The notes under the pieces were generated by a model. It did not search any database, was not told where the DNA came from, and worked only from the letters and a program-made list of their open reading frames with translations. 6,673 bases of DNA. Origin: Sphingomonadaceae bacterium. Lineage in GTDB: Bacteria; Pseudomonadota; Alphaproteobacteria; Sphingomonadales; Sphingomonadaceae. The stretch is from the NCBI GenBank assembly GCA_947451875.1, contig CANGBE010000087.1, forward strand, positions 1 to 6,673. Reading direction: 5' to 3'. This document shows positions 1 to 5,896 of the stretch, piece by piece; within the stretch, counting starts at the first letter, position 1; each line of letters begins with the position of its first letter. The position numbers and the translations under genes are program-made.

Positions 1-348
1 CGAAATGGTCGTTGCGATGCCGCCAGCTAGCGCTGTGCCGAACACGCAGGAGAGGAATTCAAGGCGATTTGTGGCCAGAATGCCAACCCGCGTGCCCTTG
101 CCAACGCCACAGGCGATAAGGGCTTGTGCAACCTCCATCGACCGCGCGAGCACTTCGTTATAGGTCCATCGCTGCACCTCGCCATCGATGTGGATCACGG
201 ACGCTTCACGTGGGCCATAACGCTTGGCGATTTCGCGTACGTAGCTGCCAAGGGTCAATGGGCCGATGCCAGTTTCTTCCTCAAGCGGGATACCCCGCGA
301 AACCGAAATCCCGCGCTCCAGATCGATGATTGCCCTTGGCACTACCAT
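1..348 (-). CDS. AMP-forming acyl-CoA synthetase/ligase, N-terminal part (cut by left edge)
   Basis: Class I adenylate-forming enzyme, expected to activate a carboxylic acid with ATP and join it to coenzyme A. Only the first 116 codons are present, and the frame is open to the window edge. What is visible is the family's N-terminal region: a start-proximal segment (residues 1-30), LTLGSYVREIAKRYG (31-45), the RWTYNEVLARSMEVAQAL stretch (60-77) and GVGKGTRVGILATNRLEFL (81-99), followed by FGTALAGGIATTIS (103-116), where these enzymes test for a substrate or model pocket wall. The ATP-binding P-loop and the adenylation motifs lie off the edge, so catalytic competence and substrate class cannot be judged. 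The ATG is preceded by a good Shine-Dalgarno sequence (GAGAGG, 6 nt upstream). It lies 22 bp after the stop of the acrylyl-CoA reductase gene on the same strand, so the two are probably cotranscribed. Family assignment is firm; a fatty-acyl or other short/medium-chain substrate is a guess. Confidence 0.88.
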   Translation of the reverse strand, partial: MVVPRAIIDLERGISVSRGIPLEEETGIGPLTLGSYVREIAKRYGPREASVIHIDGEVQRWTYNEVLARSMEVAQALIACGVGKGTRVGILATNRLEFLSCVFGTALAGGIATTIS

Positions 349-370
349 GTCCCGCCTCTCCCGCAGTGGC

Positions 371-1357
371 TTAGCGATTAACGTCGACGATGATTCGGCC
401 ACGCACCTTGCCGTCAATCAGATCGGCTGCAGCAGGAATGGCCTCTTCAAGTCCGATCACCGTGCCGCCGATCAGGGCGAGTAGGTTCTTGTCAAGATCG
501 CGAGCGAGACGTTCCCAGGCGGCCATGCGTGGGCCAGCCGGGCACATCACGGAATCGACGCCGAGCAGGCAAACGCCGCGCAGGATGAAGGGCATCACGG
601 TCGTCGCAAGGTCAGAGCCCTGAGCGAGGCCGCAAGCTGCAACAGCACCGCGATATTTGGTTGCTGCGATCGCATTGGCGAGTGTGTGGCTGCCGACCGA
701 GTCGACAACGCCGGCCCAACGTTCGCGCTGGAAGGGCTTACCGGGAGCGGAGAGCTCGGCGCGGTCGATGATCGAGGTGGCGCCAAGCTTGGTCAGGTAT
801 TCGGCTTCCGATGCTTTGCCAGAGCTGGCCACTACGGTGAAACCAGCCTTGGCGAGCAGGGCAACGGCTACCGAGCCCACACCGCCGGTCGCGCCGGTGA
901 CCAGAACTTCGCCCTGATCGGGGGTAACGCCGTGGTTGATGAGTGCATCAACACAGAGCGCGGCAGTGTATCCGGCTGTGCCGATTGCCATGGCCTGCTC
1001 ACCGGTGAAGGCGGCAGGAAGCATGATCAGCCAATCGCCTTGCAGGCGCGCCTTCTGCGAAAGTCCGCCCCAGTGGCCCTCGCCAACGCCCCAGCCGTTG
1101 AGAACGACCGTATCACCAGCGGCAAACCCGGGTGCGCTGCTCTCGCTGACCGTTCCAACGAGATCGATGCCTGGAACCATCGGCCACTTGCGCACCACGG
1201 GTCCGCGAGCCGTGATAGCTAGGCCGTCCTTGTAGTTAAGCGTTGAATAGGCGACGTCGATGGTCACATTGCCGTCAGGCAGCGCACTTTCATCAAGCTG
1301 CTGGACGCTGGCAGTTTGGCCGGCTTCGGTTTTGTCGATGACGATTGCGGAAAACAT
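371..1357 (-). CDS. acuI: NADPH-dependent acrylyl-CoA reductase, AcuI/YhdH family
   Basis: A 328-residue zinc-independent medium-chain dehydrogenase/reductase of the AcuI/YhdH group, whose characterised members reduce acrylyl-CoA to propionyl-CoA with NADPH in the cytoplasm, both in 3-hydroxypropionate/DMSP metabolism and as detoxification of reactive acrylyl-CoA. Visible hallmarks are STLNYKDGLAITARGPVV (38-55) and VPGIDLVGTV (61-70) in the GroES-like catalytic domain, the Rossmann nucleotide-binding loop VTGATGGVGSVAV (153-165), the GVDSV segment (266-270) and the C-terminal GRIIVDVNR. Length matches the family. No structural-zinc cysteine cluster is seen, as expected. The ATG at 1357 is preceded by AAGGA about 9 nt upstream. 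The gene is first in a probable operon with the acyl-CoA ligase at the left edge and is divergent from the DUF1214-like gene. Family is confident; acrylyl-CoA as the true substrate is inferred from the family, and another short enoyl-CoA or a quinone-like substrate is possible. Confidence 0.9.
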   Translation of the reverse strand: MFSAIVIDKTEAGQTASVQQLDESALPDGNVTIDVAYSTLNYKDGLAITARGPVVRKWPMVPGIDLVGTVSESSAPGFAAGDTVVLNGWGVGEGHWGGLSQKARLQGDWLIMLPAAFTGEQAMAIGTAGYTAALCVDALINHGVTPDQGEVLVTGATGGVGSVAVALLAKAGFTVVASSGKASEAEYLTKLGATSIIDRAELSAPGKPFQRERWAGVVDSVGSHTLANAIAATKYRGAVAACGLAQGSDLATTVMPFILRGVCLLGVDSVMCPAGPRMAAWERLARDLDKNLLALIGGTVIGLEEAIPAAADLIDGKVRGRIIVDVNR

Positions 1358-1552
1358 CGTTTAAATCCTTGGATAGTTCAGCGCCCGATCGCGGGTCTGA
1401 TTGGAAATTCCTCGACAGGCTGTAAAGCCACAAGCCAGCCATTGCGACCCATGCTGCTATCGTGCGAGCGATTAGCTGCAAGTGATCTCGCTTGACAGCA
1501 AGGCCTTAGCACCGGTTGATGCGCGGGTTAGCAATGGCTTTGGGGATGCGGT
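1358..1552. promoter_or_regulatory. Divergent intergenic region between acuI and the DUF1214-like gene
   Basis: This 195-bp region separates two divergently read genes and should hold both their promoters. Reading rightward there is a perfect TTGACA (see the separate entry). Reading leftward toward acuI the best -35-like element is TTTACA (plus-strand TGTAAA near 1420), without a good -10 partner. I saw no long inverted repeat that would suggest a repressor operator, no RNA gene, and no small ORF with convincing coding character. Confidence 0.45.
1492..1520 (+). promoter_or_regulatory. Candidate sigma-70 type promoter for the DUF1214-like gene
   Basis: TTGACA at 1492-1497 is a perfect -35 hexamer, followed after 17 bp by GTTGAT at 1515-1520, which matches the -10 consensus at only three of six positions. 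Transcription would begin near 1527 and give a 5' leader of about 26 nt before the TTG start at 1553. The position fits well, but the weak -10 keeps this tentative. Confidence 0.3.
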
Positions 1553-2785
1553 TTGGCACTGGGTGACAGCACAGCGGACGCGACCTTGGCGCAAGCATGG
1601 AGCACCTTCTGCGAAAGGTTGCGTGATGCCGGGATGCTGGCGTTCAAGGATCTGAACCCGGCATCGCCACAGCACCGGGCGGACGCCTTCCGTTTCCTGA
1701 CGCAAAACGTTGGCCAAGCCTTTGACCTAGCGCTGGAGACCAAGGATCCTGCCTATCCGTTGATCCACACCTTTACTAACGCAACCCGCAAGCTGGGGGC
1801 TGATGCAGCCGATTTTCTTTACCAACAGGCGTGGATTGATGGGCGCTATTCCTATCGTATTTACGGCCAAAAAGGCTCGGCGCGGTTCTTCAATCTGACG
1901 GTTCAGGGCCCCCGTCAGGCGTTTTCCGTCACGGGTGCTCCCTCACTGCATGAACCATTCGGCGATGTGCCGGAAGCCAACCTGTTCGGACACCAGGTCG
2001 AAGCCGAGGCCGACGGATCTTTCGAAATCTTCATTGGCGGGGAACTGCGCCCGTGCAACTGGTTGCCGACAACGGTGGGTAGCCGCAAGCTGTTCATCCG
2101 GCAGGGTTTTGACGATTGGAGCGAAACTCCCTGGCGCCTTCAGATCGAGCGCATCGGCATGGACGCGCCGCGCCCCCTGCCCCAGCCCGACGTCATGATC
2201 GAGGCGTTCGATTGGGCTGGAGAGTTTGTGACCGGTCTGATGAGGGACTGGCCGGATCATTCTTATGCCCACTCCGGCGGAATGGTTGATCCGGCCCAGC
2301 CCAACCGCTTTCCCGTGCTGCCCCAATCGGGTGATGGAGATGCACAGCGCGGTCGCGCCGTCACGACCATGGTCTGGGAACTGGCACCGGACGACGCGCT
2401 GATCCTCAGCTTTGAGCCCGATGACAGCTTCTGGATGGCTTCGCTCGGTGGCACCTTCATGAATTCCTATGACTATCTCTATCGCCCGGTCAGCTTCACG
2501 CCTTCACGCGCAGTGGTTGATGATGATGGGAAAGTCAGAATGGTGCTGTGTGCGAGCGATCCAGGCCTGCACAACTGGCTCGATTCCTGCGGGTTAGAGC
2601 AGGGGAATCTGACGATTCGCACCCTGATGAGCGCGAGCGGTCCTGTTATCGAAACCCAGCTTGTTAAGCAGTCCGAACTGGGAACAGTCTTACCGCCGGA
2701 GACCCGCACCGTTACGCATGACGAACGCATCGTCATGTTGCTCCAGCGTTTCCGCGGGGTGCAGATGCAGCGGCTTGGTGTCTGA
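1553..2785 (+). CDS. DUF1214-like protein of unknown function, probable TTG start
   Basis: A 410-residue protein whose function I do not know. Residues about 95-205 and 290-360 resemble the DUF1214 family seen in sphingomonads and actinobacteria: the DGSFEIFIGGE strand (154-164), the NWLPTTVGSRKLFIRQGF segment (169-186), the following W194 with QIERIG, and a later DPGLHNWLDSCGLEQG stretch (336-351). No catalytic motif, signal peptide or transmembrane segment is apparent, so it is probably a soluble cytoplasmic beta-rich protein. An in-frame TAG at 1529 leaves TTG at 1553 as the best start; it has GGGGA 6 nt upstream. The next in-frame ATG (1634) would remove 27 residues, including an amphipathic W16/F19/L23 stretch that looks like part of the fold. 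An ATG at 1534 lies in another frame and stops after ten codons. The gene is divergent from acuI and converges on mutL with 13 bp between stops. Coding status is confident; the domain call is from remembered motifs. Confidence 0.75.
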   Translation: MALGDSTADATLAQAWSTFCERLRDAGMLAFKDLNPASPQHRADAFRFLTQNVGQAFDLALETKDPAYPLIHTFTNATRKLGADAADFLYQQAWIDGRYSYRIYGQKGSARFFNLTVQGPRQAFSVTGAPSLHEPFGDVPEANLFGHQVEAEADGSFEIFIGGELRPCNWLPTTVGSRKLFIRQGFDDWSETPWRLQIERIGMDAPRPLPQPDVMIEAFDWAGEFVTGLMRDWPDHSYAHSGGMVDPAQPNRFPVLPQSGDGDAQRGRAVTTMVWELAPDDALILSFEPDDSFWMASLGGTFMNSYDYLYRPVSFTPSRAVVDDDGKVRMVLCASDPGLHNWLDSCGLEQGNLTIRTLMSASGPVIETQLVKQSELGTVLPPETRTVTHDERIVMLLQRFRGVQMQRLGV

Positions 2786-2798
2786 TCAGCGCCTGAAA

Positions 2799-4592
2799 CT
2801 AACGACGTCCAAACAGTTTTTCGATATCGGCGTGCGCGAGCTTCACCCATGTCGGCCTGCCGTGGTTGCATTGGCCTGAGCGCGGGGTGCGCTCCATTTC
2901 GCGCAGTAGTGCATTCATTTCGGCAGTGCTGAGTGCTCGCCCCGCCCGCACTGATCCGTGGCAGGCCATGGTTGCAAGCACATGTTCCAGCCTTTCGCCG
3001 AGTAACAGGGCGTCACCATTGGCGGCAAGATCATCGGCTATATCGCGCACGAGCGCGTGGAGATCGCCTTTGGCTAGAACCGAAGGCACCGCGCGGACGA
3101 GCATGGCGGTTGGGCCAAACCGCTCGAGCGTCAGGCCAAACGCTGACAACTGGCCAGCGCGCTCCTCCAACCGGTCACAGGCAGGTTCTTCGAGCTCGAC
3201 CACCTCAGGCAGAAGCAGCGCCTGTGAGGCGGAAACTGCATCCCCTGCCCCGGCTGCTTTCAGGCGCTCCAGCACAAGCCGTTCATGCGCGGCGTGTTGG
3301 TCAACGATCACCAGGCCATCGCTGGCTTCGGCTATGATGTAGGTTTCAGCGACTTGCCCGCGCGCTACGCCGAGCGGGTAGGTTTCGAGATCAACCGGCG
3401 CGGACTCTGCCGTTTCCGCGCGGGCGGCAGGCGCATCAAAGACAGACCCTTCAAATCCCCGCCAAGTTACCCCGGCTTCACCGAGACGCGCCTGTGGGGC
3501 AGAATACTCGCGGGCGAACAGTGATTGCAGGTTTGCAGGAGGCGAGATCGGCTCGGCCTGCCAACTCGCCATGGCCGAAGCCGATGGGGTCTGCGCCGAA
3601 CGCCGGTCACCGCTATCGAGCGCTTTTCTAAGCCCGCTGACGATGAACCCGCGCACAAAGGCCGGATCACGGAAGCGGACCTCGGTTTTCGCCGGATGGA
3701 CGTTCACATCGACCTCCTGTGGAGGCAGATCGAGGAACAGAGCCAGCACAGCATGGCGATCGCGCGCAAGCATATCCGAATAGGCACCGCGCACCGCGCC
3801 GATCAGAAGGCGATCCTTCACCGGGCGGCCATTGACGAACAGGTACTGGTGGTCTGCCACGCCGCGATTGAAGGTTGGCAAGCCGGCCACCCCGGTCAGC
3901 CTCATCCCGCCACGTTCCATGTCCACTGCGATGCCATCTTCGGCCAGTTCGCGGGCTATCAGACGTGCGACTCGCTGCACCAGGGCGTCGCCAGCCTGAA
4001 CGGCGATGGTTCGGCGCCCGTCATGCTCCAGCGTGAACCCAGTTTCGGGTCGCGCCATGGCCAGACGGCGCACGACATCAAGGCAGGCGGCGTATTCGGA
4101 TCGCGCCGTGCGCAGGAATTTGCGCCGAGCGGGAATGCGGGCGAACAACTGCTCAACCCGAATCCGGGTGCCGGGTGGTAGCGCCGCTGGTCCTTGCTCT
4201 GCCACTATGCCGTGATCAACAACGAGCCGCCATCCAGAGTCATCTCCGCGCACCCGGCTCTCAATCGTAAGACGAGAAACGCTGGCAATAGAAGGTAAGG
4301 CCTCTCCGCGAAAGCCGAGCGTTGAAACCAGTTCGATAGCTTCGTCGGGCAGTTTGGAGGTGGCATGGCGTTCCAGCGCCAGAGCAATTTCATCTGGCTC
4401 CATGCCGCAACCGTCATCGGTCACTTCGATAAGATCGAGCCCGCCTTCGCTAAGTCTGACCGCAATGTTTGCCGCCCCGGCATCGATGGCATTCTCGACC
4501 AGTTCCTTCAGCGCGGCCGCCGGGCGCTCAACCACTTCGCCAGCAGCGATGCGGTTTACAAGTACGTCAGGCAGGCGGCGAATTGTCGGCAT
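2799..4592 (-). CDS. mutL: DNA mismatch repair protein MutL (endonuclease type)
   Basis: MutL couples mismatch recognition by MutS to strand removal. The 597-residue protein is complete. The GHKL ATPase domain shows motif I KELVENAIDAGA (29-40, with E30 the expected catalytic base and N34 the magnesium ligand), DDGCGM (59-64), GFRGEAL (93-99) and GTRIRVEQLF (141-150). The transducer region includes FVNGRPVKD (252-260) and VDVNVHPAKTEVRF (294-307). A variable linker spans about 325-400. The C-terminal dimerisation domain carries the metal-binding endonuclease motif DQHA-x2-E-x4-E (D431, H433, E437, E442), a sliding-clamp-binding motif QALLLP (457-462), ACHGSVRA (543-550), QCNHGRP (574-580) and a terminal LFGRR. 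This is the nicking form of MutL found in bacteria that lack MutH. The ATG has only a weak Shine-Dalgarno sequence. It is divergent from mreB and its stop lies 13 bp from the stop of the DUF1214-like gene. All expected motifs appear intact. Confidence 0.98.
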   Translation of the reverse strand: MPTIRRLPDVLVNRIAAGEVVERPAAALKELVENAIDAGAANIAVRLSEGGLDLIEVTDDGCGMEPDEIALALERHATSKLPDEAIELVSTLGFRGEALPSIASVSRLTIESRVRGDDSGWRLVVDHGIVAEQGPAALPPGTRIRVEQLFARIPARRKFLRTARSEYAACLDVVRRLAMARPETGFTLEHDGRRTIAVQAGDALVQRVARLIARELAEDGIAVDMERGGMRLTGVAGLPTFNRGVADHQYLFVNGRPVKDRLLIGAVRGAYSDMLARDRHAVLALFLDLPPQEVDVNVHPAKTEVRFRDPAFVRGFIVSGLRKALDSGDRRSAQTPSASAMASWQAEPISPPANLQSLFAREYSAPQARLGEAGVTWRGFEGSVFDAPAARAETAESAPVDLETYPLGVARGQVAETYIIAEASDGLVIVDQHAAHERLVLERLKAAGAGDAVSASQALLLPEVVELEEPACDRLEERAGQLSAFGLTLERFGPTAMLVRAVPSVLAKGDLHALVRDIADDLAANGDALLLGERLEHVLATMACHGSVRAGRALSTAEMNALLREMERTPRSGQCNHGRPTWVKLAHADIEKLFGRR

Positions 4593-4778
4593 TAGAACCG
4601 TCTAGCGATGAATCGCCAGCAATTCGAGCCGAGGTGAATAGGATTCCATCCACAGGTCCACAAATTTTTGGCCTTTCGATATTGCATGGGCTAATGAGCC
4701 GCCTTCCCTGCAAGACTGCTGGCGTTCTGCTTCCGCGTGTTTTGCGGCTAACTGTTTGTAAAGGCTATGGATTAAGCA
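4593..4778. promoter_or_regulatory. Divergent intergenic region between mutL and mreB
   Basis: These 186 bp must carry the promoters of two housekeeping genes read in opposite directions. A candidate mutL promoter is listed separately. For mreB I found only weak pairs, such as TTGGCC (4668-4673) with CTAATG (4691-4696) at 17 bp spacing, and none is convincing. A small hairpin, GGCT/AGCC with an AATG loop (4689-4700), is too short to be called a terminator or switch. No RNA gene or small ORF is supported here. Confidence 0.45.
4635..4663 (-). promoter_or_regulatory. mutL: Candidate mutL promoter
   Basis: On the minus strand TTGTGG (plus 4658-4663) is followed after 17 bp by TATTCA (plus 4635-4640). 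Transcription would start around 4628, leaving a leader of about 35 nt before the mutL ATG. Spacing and position are suitable, but each hexamer matches the consensus only partly, so this is a suggestion rather than an identification. Confidence 0.22.
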
Positions 4779-5825
4779 ATGGCATCCTTCCTGTCGCGAT
4801 TCTTCAAGTTCGGTTCGCAAAACATGGCTATCGATCTGGGTACGGCCAACACGCTGGTCTATGTTCAGGATCGCGGCATCGTGCTTAACGAGCCCTCCGT
4901 TGTGGCCATCGAAACGATCAATGGCGTTAAGAAGGTCAAGGCTGTTGGTGACGATGCCAAGATGATGATGGGCAAGACGCCTGATTCCATCGAAGCCATC
5001 CGTCCGCTGCGCGATGGCGTGATTGCCGACATCGAAGTCGCCGAAGAAATGATCAAGCACTTCATCCGCAAGGTGCACGGCGGACGCAATGTCTTTCGCC
5101 GTCAGGAAATCGTTATCTGCGTTCCTTCGGGCTCAACCTCGGTTGAGCGCCGCGCCATTCGCGATGCAGCCTCCAATGCCGGCGCAAGCGAAGTTTTCTT
5201 GATCCTTGAACCAATGGCTGCGGCGATTGGCGCCGATATGCCGGTTACCGAGCCGGTTGGTTCGATGGTTGTCGATATTGGCGGTGGCACGACCGAAGTC
5301 GCGGTGCTGTCGCTGCGCGGCCTTGCCTATACCACGTCGGTCCGCGTCGGCGGCGACAAGATGGACGAAGCCATCGTTTCGTATGTCCGCCGTCATCACA
5401 ACCTGCTGATCGGTGAATCGACGGCCGAGCGGATCAAGAAGGATTACGGCACTGCCGTAAAGCCCGCAGATGGCATTGGCGAAACGATCCACATTAAGGG
5501 TCGTGATCTTGTCAACGGCGTGCCCAAGGAAATCATCATTACTCAGGCGAACATTGCCGAAGCGCTTGCTGAACCTATTGGTCAGATCGTTGAAGGTGTC
5601 CGCATTGCTCTGGAAAACACCGCACCTGAACTGGCGGCAGACATTGTAGATCAGGGAATTGTGCTGACCGGTGGTGGTGCCTTGATTCGGGGGCTGGACG
5701 AATTTCTGCGCGAGGAAACAGGCTTGCCAGTTTCCGTCGCTGAAGACCCGCTATCTTGCGTTGCACTCGGCACTGGTCGGGCAATGGAGGATCCGATCTA
5801 TCGCGGCGTACTGATGACGGCCTAA
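4779..5825 (+). CDS. mreB: Rod-shape determining protein MreB (bacterial actin)
   Basis: MreB is the actin-like ATPase that forms membrane-bound filaments on the cytoplasmic face and orients lateral peptidoglycan synthesis. The protein is complete at 348 residues, the usual length. The N-terminus MASFLSRFFKFG is amphipathic and fits the known membrane-binding helix. The phosphate-1 motif DLGTANT is at 19-25, NEPSVVAIE follows, phosphate-2 VDIGGGTTEV starts at 165 and the adenosine motif VLTGGGALIRGLD starts at 295. EPMAAAIGA, typical of the family, lies just before phosphate-2. The ATG at 4779 is preceded only by a weak GGA 7 nt upstream, but conservation from the first residues supports this start. 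mreC follows on the same strand after 71 bp, making this the first gene of an mre operon. I see no truncation or missing key residue. Identification is essentially certain from the motifs. Confidence 0.99.
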   Translation: MASFLSRFFKFGSQNMAIDLGTANTLVYVQDRGIVLNEPSVVAIETINGVKKVKAVGDDAKMMMGKTPDSIEAIRPLRDGVIADIEVAEEMIKHFIRKVHGGRNVFRRQEIVICVPSGSTSVERRAIRDAASNAGASEVFLILEPMAAAIGADMPVTEPVGSMVVDIGGGTTEVAVLSLRGLAYTTSVRVGGDKMDEAIVSYVRRHHNLLIGESTAERIKKDYGTAVKPADGIGETIHIKGRDLVNGVPKEIIITQANIAEALAEPIGQIVEGVRIALENTAPELAADIVDQGIVLTGGGALIRGLDEFLREETGLPVSVAEDPLSCVALGTGRAMEDPIYRGVLMTA

Positions 5826-5896
5826 TTGGATTTACTAACCACGGTAACTGCGAACGTATAGTGGAGTAGCAGGTGCCGGAATAGGAGGAGAGGCGC
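5826..5896 (+). other. mreB-mreC intergenic gap with a -10-like element
   Basis: The 71-bp gap holds no ORF and no terminator-like hairpin, so readthrough from mreB into mreC is expected. A TATAGT at 5857-5862 is a good -10 hexamer about 35 bp before mreC, but the nearest -35-like sequence, TTACTA (5832-5837), is 19 bp away and weak. A secondary mreC promoter is possible but unproven. Confidence 0.25.
5884..5893 (+). promoter_or_regulatory. mreC: Strong ribosome binding site of mreC
   Basis: The purine-rich GGAGGAGAGG is by far the strongest Shine-Dalgarno sequence in the window and fixes the mreC start at the ATG at 5897. An in-frame GTG at 5873 is excluded because TAG follows it at 5882. 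Confidence 0.85.

Noticed and set aside
124..381. An 85-codon plus-strand frame at the left edge
   Set aside because: The minus strand here encodes a clear acyl-CoA ligase N-terminus with a ribosome binding site; the plus-strand frame is its antisense.
686..1222. A 178-codon plus-strand frame opposite acuI
   Set aside because: It is the antisense of the AcuI Rossmann and catalytic domains; there is no family resemblance of its own.
2866..3342. 158- and 134-codon plus-strand frames opposite the mutL C-terminal region
   Set aside because: They are low-complexity Ser/Arg/Ala-rich translations antisense to conserved MutL motifs, typical of shadow frames.
3525..4181. A 218-codon plus-strand open frame inside mutL
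   Set aside because: It lies entirely antisense to a conserved MutL N-terminal region. It has no recognisable domain, and its openness is explained by codon bias of the GC-rich gene on the other strand.
4689..4700. Small GGCT-AATG-AGCC inverted repeat upstream of mreB
   Set aside because: A 4-bp stem is expected by chance, and there is no U-tract or conserved context to make it a terminator, operator or riboswitch.
4602..5078. A 158-codon minus-strand frame overlapping the 5' half of mreB and the mutL-mreB gap
   Set aside because: Most of it is antisense to highly conserved mreB sequence, and it would occupy the only promoter space of both mutL and mreB. No recognisable protein features.
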